NCBI RefSeq assembly: GCF_048544455.1
Contig: NC_133537.1
Coordinates: forward strand, 68,667,634 to 68,731,633
Origin: Silene latifolia
Lineage: Eukaryota > Streptophyta > Magnoliopsida > Caryophyllales > Caryophyllaceae
DNA: 64,000 nucleotides
Direction: 5' to 3'
Below the pieces are notes generated by a model. The model did no database searches. It saw only the letters and a program-made list of their open reading frames with translations, and was not told the origin of the DNA. Below, one piece after another: positions 47,907 through 60,563 of the stretch (positions are counted from its first letter, which is position 1; each line of letters opens with the position of its first letter). A program made the position numbers and the translations under genes.

Positions 47907-48313
47907 AGTCTTGGGCATATAAATGTTGGCATAACATGAAGAGTTCTTTTATTGATCTATGTCGTACAGGTGCCGAGTAAACAAGAACATTCTAGGTGAC
48001 AGTCTCGTGGCTTTTCTGTCATGAGAAGATATAAACCCGTCACTTTGGACATTAATTGATGCTATGAGCGTGGTTTGCTACCATCATACAAGATCTCGTG
48101 GTCCTTTATCGAAGTACTGTCGTCCAGCTTGGAGGTGTAGCATATTGGGGCAGACAAGTTATCCGGATGTTTCTTATTAGTACCCCCTTCGTTTTTTTGA
48201 TGTAAAAATTTGCCGCGGACTGTAATAAATTTGCCTGAATGTATTATCTTTCGCATTGTTTTCTTTGCTCTGGTTTCGGAAAGTAACTAAAGTTAATCCA
48301 ACCTACACGAGTA
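47907..48313 (+). terminator. ABCG7 3' UTR and polyadenylation region
   Basis: Follows the TAG at 47904-47906. A canonical AATAAA lies at 48224-48229, about 320 bp after the stop, with T/G-rich sequence downstream (tgttttctttgctctgg). The LINE tail begins at 48314, close to where cleavage would fall. Confidence 0.55.
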
Positions 48314-48935
48314 TTTTTTTTTTTTTTTTTTTTTTTTTTTGACAACAGCCGGAGAGAAACTTACAATGTTCTATTAGCAACAAAGTAAGTTACTCGACTA
48401 AGTAGCACCAGAAACCCGAGAGCTAAAACTAGCACTATAAAGTCATACCTAGGCAAGACATAAATATTAAATAAAACTAAAACTATCACATATAAGCTAA
48501 ATCTGCGACCATAGGGTGGAAAAGGGCGGAGGAAGGGCCACGAACAACCGAACCAGCTTCAAAAGCACACTTGACTTCCAGAAGACATCGACGCCAACGA
48601 GCCGCAGAGTGTCAATGATACGGTGCACTTCGAAGAAAGACAGAGATGAGCGAGACGACGAAGTTTGCCATCGGTGGAGATAAATCTCCTACACCTTAGA
48701 AATCGAACCCTTTGGCCAAAAGACCAACACATCAGGAAATCCACCATGCAAAGAAGAAAGGCCCAAAGCAGTCCATTAACTAGAACCCAGTCAAAAGAAG
48801 CCATAAAACAGCATCTTCTGGCGAAACCCACTCGCACATCACTGCTAAAATCCAACTCACCAGGGCAGAGGAGGGAGATGAACACAACATCCACCGGATA
48901 TAAAGTGACAAACGTCTTTATTAACCCGTAACTGA
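48314..48935 (-). mobile_element. LINE/retroposon 3' end with poly(A) tail
   Basis: A run of 27 T (48314-48340) on the plus strand is the poly(A) tail of a minus-strand retroposon. About 0.6 kb of non-tandem sequence precedes it in element orientation, with no clear protein domain. An L1-type LINE 3' region is the likeliest origin, since L1 endonuclease relics in the same orientation lie 1-2 kb upstream. Confidence 0.6.
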
Positions 48936-49979
48936 ATATGAAACAGATTGACCCAACTAAAGCTAGGAAGATAAAGCTAGGAAACGGTTTTTATTTGAAA
49001 AAACTGTAAATAAGGTAAACAAAAAACAAGCATCAACTAGACCTCTTTAAATGACGAGTACTTCTATTATCTATATATTAACTAGACTTCTTTCTATTTA
49101 CTCTTATGTTAAAAGGTCGTCATTTGAGCTCACATAAGAAATTTAAATGATTTTTAATTAATTAAAAGATGACGTCAAAGTCTCAAAGATGAATTTGGAA
49201 AAAAAGTTAATTGCATAAACACATACAGGAAGAGTTGCAATGGTCTCATGATGATATGAGTTCTATTCAAAGAAGGGGAACTCTCCAACATTTAAAATAC
49301 CCACACGACCATACGAGTTATTGATGAACAAACAATATGCGAATAGGTCTGATATAGAAAAAAACTTTCGCTTCGTCCGGCCCCAAAGCTTTTAACGGAT
49401 GCATTTGATTTAGTGCCGCAATAACTTCCTCCCCTATAATCAGCTCGAAGTTCTTATTCATATCCCCGTTAATGATTACGACTCCCCTATTTTCAAAACC
49501 ACATGGTTGTGAGGAAAAAAAAGAGTAGGGAAATAGTCAATTGCAGCCGTCTTCACCGCCCTTTCTCCTTCAAAAACCGTGTCATGCCATCTAAAATTCT
49601 GCCAATATGTGTTTTTGTTTACATTGCCTGACCATACTTAGTGTTTTGGTCCTCATTCTTCACTCACAATGCCCCCAACGTTGCCCTCTCTTCCTCCTCT
49701 AACCATAATAATCGCTTTCTTTTCGAATTCAAATAACTTAGGATTTCCCCAATACTCGCCCTCTTCCATTTTTGATGCTCCTGAGCACATTTTGAAATAG
49801 TGCACAACACATCCCAGTCATTCTCATCCCAAACCTGTTTAATTTTTATTCCTTTGGATCCTCCTCCTTGACCCCATATTTGCTCAAAACAAAAGCCTCA
49901 TCTTAATGCTTACATTTCATCTAAAAAAAAGTCTCATCTTCCCCTCTTTGAGACACCCCCCCCCCTTAAAAAAAAATCA
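48936..49979. other. intergenic, possible LINE relic
   Basis: No gene seen. The minus strand around 49540-49900 gives LINE-like short readings (WDVLCTISKCAQEHQKWKRA) without a firm motif. Confidence 0.35.
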
Positions 49980-50640
49980 AGGATTACTTTAAATGGCAAA
50001 TGATCAGACCATTCACGATCCATGTGAATCAACTTAGGATGGGGAACAACTCCCTCCAATTCTCCGTTTGTATAGCCTTATGTAGTCTACATTGTCTATT
50101 AGTAGCACCTTATTATCCTTTTATCAAATGTGAATTCATAACATCAAAAACCAAATCATTAAGGCAATAAAATTATTGCATGAAATTATAGTCGCCTAAC
50201 AAAGCCAAGAAGACTGAGACTTTGTTGCTAAAATCCGAAGGAGTTGCCAAGAGAGATGTCTATCTTGCACCGTTGGCTATCCACATAGAAACCCATCATT
50301 CTCCACCTAATGTTATCTTTTTTAATGTCAAATCTATGCAATGAACATGCGTGGATAAAAAAACCCACAGTAATCTCCTTCTTCCGATCCATAAAAAAGT
50401 AAGACATTCTGCCCGATTGACACTATCACTTCCATACTCACATAACCTTCTAACTTAGACGTATCTTTCTTCATTTCTATACTACTCAGTGTACTCACAC
50501 AAAAACACCAACATTGGGGCCTCTCTCCGAATCAGATTCCGAAACCCTCCTAGTGCGTCGGCCGTCGGGGTTGTCCGACCCCCAATTAAGGCTCAAGAGA
50601 TCAATGGGGTCCAATGGGGTGGAACTTCCTCAACCACCAG
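49975..50640 (-). pseudogene. L1-type LINE endonuclease relic
   Basis: Read on the minus strand from high to low coordinates. There is a decayed opening (RNLIRREAPMLVFLCEY, about 50490-50545) and a GDFN-like segment near 50190 (SSWLC, then DYNFMQ). It ends in HPKLIHMDREWSDHLPFKVI (about 49985-50045). 'SDHLPF' is the terminal catalytic SDHxP motif of the L1 apurinic-type endonuclease. Several stops and shifts separate the segments and the reverse transcriptase part is missing. Confidence 0.7.
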
Positions 50641-51260
50641 CTCAACTGAACATACATTCATGTCGAAATTAAACCTTTTAACCTTTATCCCCTCTTGTTC
50701 ATCCCGTTCTCCCTTAGATCATTTCACATTAACAGCTTTTACCACCATTTACTCGTTATTCTCCTTATACACGCTCAGGATTTTGCTCCATTTTCCACCA
50801 CCAATCTCACCCCATTCTTATACATGATATTATATCCACCCCCGCATCTCCTCCCACTAGCTGCTACTATCCACATCTGATCCCTTCGTGTTTATTACAT
50901 CTTCCCCACCCATTTCTCCCCCGTTACTAGAATCAAGACCCTCAACCTGATCGAGACTAGAAGAGTTTTGCTCTTACTGTCCTTTATTCCTTGATTTCTC
51001 CCACTCATCCCCCCAACCCATTTCTCCCACTCATTCTCTTAATGTCCTTTATTCCTTTTTCTTTCTTTCTTCCTCAAATGTGGCTGACAATGATTAAGAA
51101 ACATTCAACTTAACCTCCGTGATCGTCTTAACCACTTTCCACGATGAGACCCTCAACCATTCCCCATATTTCAGCCCCTATCTCATAATAAGGTCCTTCA
51201 TCTTCACCATGTGACCGAAATCACGCCCATAACAAAAATTTAGGACACTTTCATGCATAT
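50641..51260. other. intergenic, C/T-rich, no gene seen
   Basis: Pyrimidine-rich sequence. Open readings on the plus strand are low-complexity (Pro/Ser/Phe/Leu) and carry no domain. Confidence 0.4.
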
Positions 51261-51600
51261 TGTTGAATTCATAGCCAAAGCAGGAAGTAGAAGACATTAA
51301 AGAGATTTGAGAGCATAGCAATGTAGTTGTATTAATTGTGTTTATCTGAAGTGAGTGAACAAAGTGGTACAAGGTGGTTGTATATACAGTAATTAACAAA
51401 AGCAAAGACCCTTGGACAAAATCCTAAACTGGATAAAAGCATTCCCTCTAAGACAACTAGTTTAACTAGTCCTTTTCCTAGATTGTCCTAGATTGTTTGA
51501 TTGATTGTTGAGAATGTACTTTTCTGTACACTTGGATTTCCTCTGATTTCTTTCTTGCACTTGTGGACGATATATATTATCCTCTTTACACTCCCCCTCA
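51261..51600 (-). repeat. 3' LTR of the broken Copia element
   Basis: 340 bp, bounded by TG..CA in element orientation and a purine-rich tract. With no second LTR in the window the lower border is a best guess from the terminal dinucleotides. Confidence 0.6.
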
Positions 51601-51611
51601 AGATGTGAGCG

Positions 51612-52870
51612 GAGTCCTGATGAAACTCCCATCTTGGAGAGTAAATACCTGCGCTGGTAAACAGGACATGATTTGGTGAAGATATCAGCTACTTGTTCTT
51701 TGGTATTGACATAGGAGGTGGTCATGAGACCCTGTTGGATTTTCTCCCAGATGAAGTGACAGTCTACTTCAATATGCTTGGTGCGTTCGTGGTAGACTGG
51801 ATTAACAGCTATGGCCAAACCTGCTTGATTGTCACACTTAAGGTGGGCAGGACCCAAGTGTTTGAGGCCAAGGTCCTACAAAAGTTGAAATAGCCAAGTG
51901 ACTTCATAGGTGGTCATGGCCATAGCCCTGTACTCAGCCTCAGTAGAAGAGCGTGACACCATTGTCTGCTTCTTGGATTTCCAGGAGATGGGGGAATTGC
52001 CAAGCAGAATGCAGAATACAATGGTTGACCTTCGACTGTAAGTACAAGAGGCCCAATTTGAATCACAATATGTTGTGAGACGTGCTGTTGAGTTGCTGGG
52101 AAAAAGAATCCCTTGACTAGGAGCTGACTTGAGATATTTTAAGACTCTTCTTGCTGCTTGCATGTGATCAGACGTGGGACATTGTAGAAACTGACTTAAC
52201 AGTTGAACTGAAAAAGCAATATCAGGTCTAGTGATGGTGAGGTAGATCAACTTCCCAACCAATTTTCTGTAGATATCAGGATGAGGAAGAGGTGTGCCTT
52301 TCCCTGGTTCAAGTTTGAGGAAAGGACTGACGGGGAGTTGAATTGCCCTGGACTTGTCCACCCCAAAAGTCTGAAGCATGTCAAGGGTATATTTATTCTG
52401 AGAGATGAAGGCTCCTGCTTCATTTCTCTCAACCTCCAAACCAAGAAAGTAGGAGAGTTCTCCCAAGTCTTTCATATGGAAAGAGGAATTGAGACAATGT
52501 TTCAAAGCTTGAATTTCAGAGGGACTGTCACCTGTGATGACCATGTCATCCACATAGATGAGGACAGCAGTGGTATACCCATCTTGTTGTTTGACAAAGA
52601 GTGAGTGATCAGCATGAGACTGCTTGAAGCCACATGTGAGTAAGACCTCTGACAGTTTAGAGAACCACTGTTTAGGGGCTTGTTTGAGACCATAGAGTGA
52701 TTTGAGTATTTTGCAAACCTTGCCCTTGGAGGCCCGAGTGTGAGTCTCCCCCTGGCCAGAGAAGTGACGGATGTCATCACAGTAGCCTTGGGGTAGCTTC
52801 ATATAGACATCTTTAACCAAATCTACATCCAAGAAGGCATTGGCCACATCCATTTGCAGGTTTCCCAATT
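51612..52870 (-). pseudogene. Copia reverse transcriptase and RNase H region
   Basis: Reverse transcriptase markers on the minus strand: KSLYGLKQAPKQWFSKL, LIYVDDMVITG (the catalytic YVDD box) and LSYFLGLEV. They are followed by YRKLVGKLIYLTITRPDIAF. The RNase H part shows YCDSNWASC, STEAEYRAMA and [12 protein letters not shown]. Broken, as part of the fossil above. Confidence 0.88.
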
Positions 52871-54385
52871 ATTCATGGCTATAAGAGCAAACAAGGCTCT
52901 TACTGTGGACATCTTGGCCACTGGGGCAAAAGTTTCATCATAGTCTATTCCTTGCATTTGCCTAAAACCCTGAACCACCAATCGAGCTTTATCCACTGAC
53001 CTATCTGGGTTATATTTTATTTTATAGATCCATTTACACCCTATAGGTTGTCTGCCCTTGGGAATATCAGTGAGGATCCAAGTGCCATTATCATGTAAGA
53101 CTTGAACTTCCAGATTCATGACTGCTATCCACTTGGGATCCTGGACTGCCTCTTTGAAAGTGAGAGGATCTAGAACACTAGTGACACTAACATGGCCTAC
53201 AAAGGGTTTGTTGAGATGTAATTGAACAACATTGCCAATTGTAGCTGGGGCCATGACAGGGTTATTGACAACAAAATCCTATGTCCATGCAGGAGCACGT
53301 CTGTCCCTTACAGGTCTGGTGGAAGTCTCAGCGACTACAATATCATTAATAGGAGTCTGAACTTGGTCATCTTCTGAAGGAAGAGTGGTCTCCTCAGTCT
53401 TGGTGGTCCTCAGAGGGTCAGGTTCCTCATAGGATATGGTAGTTGGTGTTGTAGCAGGTGCATCAGAAAGGAGAGGATGATGTCCTGACTGTAGAGAGGA
53501 GATATATTGGATGAACTTTGGAACCCTGCAAGGGAAGACAGTTTCATAAAACTTGACATCTCTGGACATAAACACAGTCTTGGTGGTTATATCATACACC
53601 CTGTAGCCTTTCTGAGAGAGAGGGTAGCTAATAAAAATGCATGGAATGCCTCTTGGTTGAAATTTATCCTTGTCCCTACTAGGATTATATACCATGGCCA
53701 GACATCCAAAAACTTTCATGGTGCTGTAGTCTGGTGTCTTGTGGAGCAATGCCTCAAATGGTGTGCTGTTCTTTAGCAATGGGGTGGGGAGCCTATTAAT
53801 GATATAAGCAGCTGTAAGAACACAATCCCCCCAAAAGGACAATGGTAACTCAGAGCTAAAGCTGATTGCCCTGCTAATTTCAAGCAAATGTCTATGTTTT
53901 ATTTCAACCACCCCATTTTGTTGAGACCTGTCAATGCAACTGGTCTGTTGCCATATCCCTTTGGACAATATGAATTTCTTACTATCCCCTTCTGTGAGTT
54001 CCAAGGCATTGTCAGATCTAAGCATCTTGATAGGTTTACCAAATTGTTTCTTGATGAAGTTTTAAAATTACATAAGTAATGATGCAACTTCAGATTTGTG
54101 TTTCATAACATAAACCCAAGTTTCCCAGGAATGGTCATTAACTAGAGTCAGGAAGAACCTATGTTTTCCTCTTGTTTCCTTTCTATAGGGTCCCCAAACA
54201 TCTAGGTGGACCAGATTAAAGGTATTTGCAGCTGTCTCAATTCTATTAGGGAATGGTAATTTGGTTTGTTTAGCCATTGAATAGATAATGCAGATTTTGT
54301 GACCATTTAAGGATGAGGAAGTGATAGTTGGTATGAACCTCAACTTGCTGTCAGAGGCATGCCCCATTCTTAGAAGCCACACATC
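52871..54385 (-). pseudogene. Copia integrase and RT-proximal region
   Basis: Integrase core markers are FNLVHLDVWGPYRKETRGKH (catalytic Asp region), [10 protein letters not shown] and [18 protein letters not shown]. They are followed by [20 protein letters not shown], and nearer to RT by WIAVMNLEVQVLHDNGTW. Order and spacing are normal for Copia. Broken. Confidence 0.85.
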
Positions 54386-54600
54386 ATTAATTTTGTCATT
54401 GATGATATGAGAACCATTACATAATCTGTCAGGAGGATTACAAGAATTGAAAACGTGCTACCTGATCTTTGTCCATGACAAGCAAAAGTACCATCTAATT
54501 CTACATTACATAAACTAGGTTTTTCTAACCTAGTGGATACAATAGTTATGTTGGGGTGGGATTCTCTGTCCTTATTTAATAAGTAATAAACACCCCTAAT

Positions 54601-55137
54601 TTATATTCCAAGTCCCTTAATCTCCTTGGTTTGGGAGTCCTGTATCACACACATGTTAGCATAAAACACCACAAGACATTTCTCATCTCTGGTTAGTTTA
54701 TGAACAGATAAGAGGTTGTGTTTAAATGCTGGAACAAATAAAACATTCTTTAAAACTATTCCATTGTCAAATTTGTATGTGCCACCGTGAGAAACTTCCA
54801 TAAGGAGATTAATTTTTGGTGAGTGCTGCAATTTTACAACCTGATCCAGACCATTGAGGTAAGATATAATATGGTTGGAGACCCCAGAATCTATAATCCA
54901 CTCACGTTGTGTGTCTGAGGCAAAGTTGCAGTGTAAGTGAGTCATACCTGCAACGTTAGCTTCCATTTCATCTTCAGTTTCTGGGTAGTGACTGGGTCCC
55001 ATTCCCTTGCTCATCAATTTCTCAAACTGCTGAGTTGTTAGAGTGATGGTGCCACCAAGGTCAGTCTGACCTTCTCCCATCTGAGCATGGGCAGCCATCC
55101 TTCCATATTTGTTGTTGTATTTTCCCTTGTTCATACC
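54601..55137 (-). pseudogene. Copia Gag-end/protease region
   Basis: The protease motif WIIDSGVSNHI (DSG-type active site) lies within a 177-residue open stretch that continues to FKHNLLSVHKLTRD. Both are standard for the Copia protease. Confidence 0.82.
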
Positions 55138-55154
55138 TGACCTAAACCCTCTTG

Positions 55155-56495
55155 AGCGAGTTAGATTTTTTGGTTTAGTTTGACGTTAAGAGATGTGGTA
55201 CATAAGGAATGAGTCATAATAATTATAGTAATCAGGGACTTTGAATTTTGCTGATTGGGTTACTACAATCTTGATTTAGTGGGTCAAGTAATCTCGGATG
55301 AATCTTTGACGATACAATGTCTGTGAGACGAGTTATTTATCGTGTTCGTGTTTTGATGAAGAGACCGTATCAGGCTAGTGTAATATGGTGGGACGTCTAA
55401 TATTACTTAGCAGGTTACTAAACTACTTCATATTATTTGTAGCTTGCGGGTTTGAAGAGAGAATTTTTGTACTAAGCTTAGCTTGGTTGGTCGTCTTTGA
55501 GGTAATGACTTTTACCCTTTTCAAATTTAAGAAAAAGCATGTTCGGTTGAACTTTTAAATTGTTTTTTTATAATATTTTGGCAGCGATGAATTTTTACTC
55601 GTATTTCTATATTTTGAATATTACATATTGGAATGGTTTTGGCTCAGGCCGCTTTGGAAAAATTTGGTTTCTTCTGGTTTAGAAGGTTTAAGGTCGTCTT
55701 TGACGCTCTTGGGATTTCGTCCCAAAAATTTATCTCTTGGCCCGAGTTCATTTGGGTGGGGATTTGTCCGGCCCCCACTCGCTAGGTAGTTAGACTTTCT
55801 CCTTTGGCGGTTCCATCCTACTGTCTGTCTAAATGTGAGAGGTGCGCACTTATATGAGTCTAACAAAGCACAAGTGGTGCCCTTAGACCGTGTCAAGGGT
55901 AGGACCTTGGCACACAGATGGTGAAAGTTTTTGTTTTTGAATGTTTTGATAATTTTTATTGGAAATGTTGGCTTCGTAATATTATTTTATTCTTATTCTT
56001 ATTCTGGTTTTAAGTTTGATTAATTTATCTTCGTAAACTTAACATTGTTTATTATTTCCTTAAAACTCAGCTTTGCTGATATCCTTATGTTTTGGGTCGT
56101 TCCCCTACTGAAACCTGTACCTATTTATGTTTTGGGTACAGTTGATAGGTACAATTGAGATGCTTGAGATGTTGCATGGGTGTATACTGGATTTGGAGAT
56201 TAGTACGAGCGTGGAAGGATTTTGAATAAAGACTCTGTCTTACACTATTTATAATTTTATAATATAATTGGATTTGAATTTTATTTATTGTTTTAGATTT
56301 TGTAAGACTTAAATCTTCCGCTGCAACGTTTTGATTATTTGATTAAGTTTTTGAGGCACGTACTTTGCCTTTTGTTTTAAATATTAACTATGTATTTACC
56401 TTGCACTTGACATTTTCAGCTAGGTGTGGAGTGACAGCCGTGAATTTTCCATCTTTAGTTTATTGTTTTGGTCGTGAAAATTTAGGGTTGTTACA
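55155..56495 (+). repeat. truncated LTR, first of the tandem
   Basis: Matches 58335-59651 nearly throughout, apart from a 25-bp segment around 56065 that is missing in the second copy. Its left end is lost at the Copia border. Confidence 0.88.
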
Positions 56496-56497
56496 GT

Positions 56498-57354
56498 TGG
56501 TATCAGAGCCAGGTGCGTAAAACTCGTAGAAGTGAAACCCACATGGTGAAAGTTCTATGGAATAACAACAATGTAGAGAAAGCCACCTGGGTAGTTGAAT
56601 CCGCCATGAGAGATAAGTACCCTCACCTTTTTATTTAAGGTAATTTTACGCTTCGTGGACGAAGCTTTGTTTTAAGGGGAGTGAGATTTGCACGTTTACG
56701 CTCCTCTTGTGGCCTTAATGCATGTGTTTCACATACACTGTTTAAGTTTGGTTGTACTCTGCATACATACTAATCCTTGCTTATGATTATCATGCATAAT
56801 ATTTTTTTGACGTTCATTGTGCTTAATGCACAGTATTGGCTATCGATTCTCATTGGTATTGGTTATGAATACTATCGGTTCTCATTGGTAGCTTACTCAC
56901 TGATGATGTGGTATGTGGGCCGCCTCTGCATATTGAGCACTTCTTGGAATTTTTATTTTTAGTTGGTCTGTGGTCTGCTTGTGAACATTGAACACTTCCA
57001 AAAATTTCTATTTTATTTCTTTATTTCTTTATTTACTCATTTTTATCTGGACTTGTGAAATATAGAGGTGGTTGAAATGTATTGGTGCTTCTTCGGAAAA
57101 AAAAAAATTATTACTTTCCGACATGCTTTTAGTTCCTTAGTGACACTTTTACCTTGGAGTACATGAGATGATGAGAAGTTCGTATAGTGGTATATTTGGA
57201 AGTAAATTAGGGAATAAATGTTGTATATGGTTGAGCAATCTGGTGAAATTTGAGATATACGAAGTAAGTAGACATTGTAGTATAAGTATGAAGGTTCATG
57301 TTGAACGAAAGGTTTAAGCTTCGAGGACGAAGCATTGTTTTAAGAAGGGAAGTC
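56498..57354 (+). pseudogene. short internal region, copy 1
   Basis: Primer site TGGTATCAGAGCC at 56498-56510. Then a remnant reading VKVLWNNNNVEKATWVVESA and ending KYPHLFI, the end of a Tekay-type chromodomain integrase. The 3' signature (cgtggacgaag, about 56655; cgaggacgaag, about 57322) and a purine tract follow. Confidence 0.8.
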
Positions 57355-59651
57355 TGTAACACCCCGTTATTTTCCAAGTTATGTTTACGGGTTACTCTGT
57401 CATTTATTTTATTAATACTGACTTTTAATTAAATGTTGTCAAAATTAAGCATGGCTTTGGAAATAATTTTATTTACACGTCGTATTTAACTATTTCATAA
57501 AAAAAAACATCAAAGTTTATATAAAGCCCAAACTTTTGTGTTGGATTTTGAACCAACTTATAAAAAAAAATATTGTTAAAACCCTATAACCCGTTCTATT
57601 GCTTATACCACTTTACTCTTTTGCTTCCCCTATACCACCTCATTCACCTTAGTTTCCTCTTTTCTCAACTATTTTCAACTCTGTTCTGGCTATACACTGT
57701 CGTCATCCTTCAAACAGTTGGCGGGCTTCGACCACGACTAGTTAATCAATCGTCCTTTCCCCTCTCTTTGGTGCCTTATAAACAGTAAGTAGCAATACCC
57801 ATCTAGTTTTCAGTAATTTTATAATTCTTGTTTTTGAAATTTTGATTGATGAATCGCTAAATTATATTCCGAATTGTGTTCTGAACTGTATTGTGATTAT
57901 TACTATCATATTTGGGATGGGTTTATGTCTGATACGGACTGCAGACTGGTTAGTTGGATTTTGATGTCGGATAATGACGATGTGACGGTGCGTGATTAAC
58001 GAGATTTATGCTTGGAGGTGTGCAATTAATGAGATAGATTTTTGTCATAAAAATTATTTAAACTACTGCCTTAATATGTTAATTAGAGGTTGAGTTGCAG
58101 GTAGGCTATGGTGACTATATAGATTTTCGTGCTTGTGAAAGATATACACGGACTTGCATATACCTTGAGGTCTATTGTTTCGTTAGATGAGGAATAAAGG
58201 GGAAACTATGACTACTTGTTGGACATCTATGTAACTACAGAAGGTATTATAATGACTTTTGGACAATTAAAGTTAATATATGATCTACTATTGTTTAATG
58301 GTCTGGTGTTTGTACTAAAGCAACAACTAAGGGTGAGAGAGTTAGATTCTTTGGTTTAGTTTGACGTTAAGAGATGTGGTACATAAGGAATGCGTCATAA
58401 TAATTATAGTAACCAGGGACTTTGAATTTTGCTGACTGGGTTACTACAATCTTGATTTAGTGGGTCAAGTAATCTCGGATGAATCTTTGATACAATAACT
58501 GTGAGACGAGTTATTTATCGTGTTCGTGTTTTGATGAAGAGACCGTATCAGGCTAGTGTAATATGGTGGGACGTCTAATATTACTTAGCAGGTTACTAAA
58601 CTACTTCATATTATTTGTAACTTGCGGGTTTGAAGAGAAAGGATTTTTGTACTAGGCTTAGCTTGGTTGATCGTCTTTGAGGTAAGAACTTTTACCCTTT
58701 TCAAATTTAAGTAAAGAGCATGTTCGGTTGAACTTTTAAATTATTATTTTTTTAATACTTTGGCACCGATGAATTTTTACTCGTATTTCTATATTTTGAA
58801 TATTACATATTGGAATGGTTTCTGCTCAGGCCGCTTTGGAAAAATTTGGTTTCTTCTGGTCTAGAAGGTATAAGGTTGTCTTTGACGCTCTTGGGATTTC
58901 GTCCCGAAAATTTAACTCTTGGCCCGAGTTCATTTGGGTGGGGATTTGTTCGGCCCCCACTCGCTAGGTAGTTAGACTTTCTCCTTTGGCGGTTCCATCC
59001 TACTGTCTGTCTAAATGTGAGAGGTGCGCACTTATATGAGTCTAACAAAGCACAAGTGGTGCCCCTAGACCGTGTCAAGGGTAGGACCTTGGCACATAGA
59101 TGGTGAAAGTTTTTGTTTTTGAATGTTTTGATAATTTTTATTGGAAATGTTGGCTTCGTAATATTATTTTATTCTTATTCTTATTCTGGTTTTAAGTTTG
59201 ATTAATTTATCTTCGTAAACTTAACATTGTTTATTATTTCCTTATGTTTTGGGTCGTTCCCCCACTGAAACCTGTACCTATTTATGTTTTGGGTACAGTT
59301 GATAGGTACAATTGAGATGCTTGAGATGTTGCATGGGTGTATACTGGATTTGGGTATTAGTATGAGCGTGGAAGGATTTTGAATAAAGACTCTGTCTTAC
59401 ACTATTTATAATTTTATAATATAATCGGATTTGAATTTTATTTATTGTTTTAGATTTTGTAAGACTTTACTCTTCCGCTGCAACGTTTTGATTATTTGAT
59501 TAAGTTTTTGAGACACGTATTTTGCTTTTTGTTTTAAAGATTGACTCTGTATTTACCTTGCACTTGGCATTTTCAGCTGGCCTGGAGTGACAGCCGTGAA
59601 TTTTCCATCTTTATTTTATCGTTTTTGTCGTGAAAATTTAGGGTTGTTACA
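57355..59651 (+). repeat. full LTR shared by both tandem units
   Basis: TGTAACACC to TGTTACA. It is at once the 3' LTR of copy 1 and the 5' LTR of copy 2. Confidence 0.88.
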
Positions 59652-59653
59652 GT

Positions 59654-60507
59654 TGGTATCAGAGCCAGGTGCGTAAAACTCGTAGAGGTGAAACCCATAT
59701 GGTGAAAGTTCTATGGAATAACAATAATGTAGGGAAAGCCACCTGGGAAGTTGAATCCGCCATGAAAAACAAGTACCCTCACGTTTTTATCTAAGGTAAT
59801 TTTACGCTTCGTGGATGAAGCTTTGTTTTAAGGGGAGTGAGATTTGCACGTTTACGCTCCTCTTGTGGCCTTGATGCTTGTGTGTCACATACATTGTTTA
59901 AGTTTGGTTATACTCTGCATACATACTAATTCTTGCTTATGATTATCATGCATAATATTTTTTTGGGGTTCATTGCGCTTAATGCACAGTATTGGCTATC
60001 GATTCTCATTGTTATTGGTTATGAATACTATCGGTTCTCATTGGTAGCTTACTCACTGATGGTGTGGTATGTGGGCTGCCTCTGCACATTGAGCACTTCT
60101 TGGAATTTTTATTTTTAGTTGGCCTGTGGTCTGCTTGTGAACATTGAACACTTCCAAAAATTTCTATTTTATTTCTTTATTTATTTATTTTCTCATTTTT
60201 ATTTGGACTTGTAAAATATAAAGGTGGTTGAAGTGTATTGGTGCTTCTTCGGAAAAAAAAATTATTACTTTCCGACAAGCTCTTAGTTCCTTAGTGACAC
60301 TTTTACCTTGGAGTACAGGAGATGATGAGAAGTTCGTATATTGGTATATTTGGAAGTAAATTAGGGAATAAACGTTGTATATGGTTGAGCAACCTGGTAA
60401 AATTTGAGATATACGAAGTAAGTAGACATTGTAGTATAAGTATGAAGGTTCATGTTGAACGAAAGGTTTAAGCTTCGAGGACGAAGCATTGTTTTAAGAA
60501 GGGAAGT
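59654..60507 (+). pseudogene. short internal region, copy 2
   Basis: Nearly identical to 56498-57354, including the primer site (59654-59666) and the integrase tail remnant near 59700-59790. Confidence 0.85.
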
Positions 60508-60542
60508 TTTGGGTTTTGAATGTTTTGATAACTAGTTTTATA

Positions 60543-60563
60543 CCCGTGCAAATTGCACGGGAA
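60543..60563 (-). other. Helitron 3' terminal hairpin
   Basis: The palindrome cccgtgcaaattgcacggg, with a T-rich spacer and CTAG outside it, acts as the rolling-circle termination signal in the family. Confidence 0.85.

Larger units (their letters stand above)
51261..55155 (-). mobile_element. broken Ty1/Copia element, 5' end lost
   Basis: Minus-strand Copia fossil. Its 3' LTR is about 51261-51600 (TGTAAAGAGG to TTCAACA in element orientation), next to a polypurine tract (TTGAGGGGGAG, 51601-51611). Above it, in Copia order from high to low coordinates, are: the end of gag with protease, an integrase region, reverse transcriptase (54 kb down to about 51.9 kb) and RNase H. The 5' LTR and most of gag are absent. 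The element stops at about 55155 against another element's LTR. About four or five breaks are visible across the polyprotein region. Confidence 0.88.

Noticed and set aside
50489-50880. Plus-strand frames of 112 and 61 residues
   Set aside because: The minus strand carries the L1 endonuclease relic over the first part and the rest is pyrimidine-rich. These are shadow readings.
55621-55896. 91-residue minus-strand frame, repeated at 58803-59078
   Set aside because: It is conserved only because both lie in copies of the same LTR, antisense to it. No domain seen.
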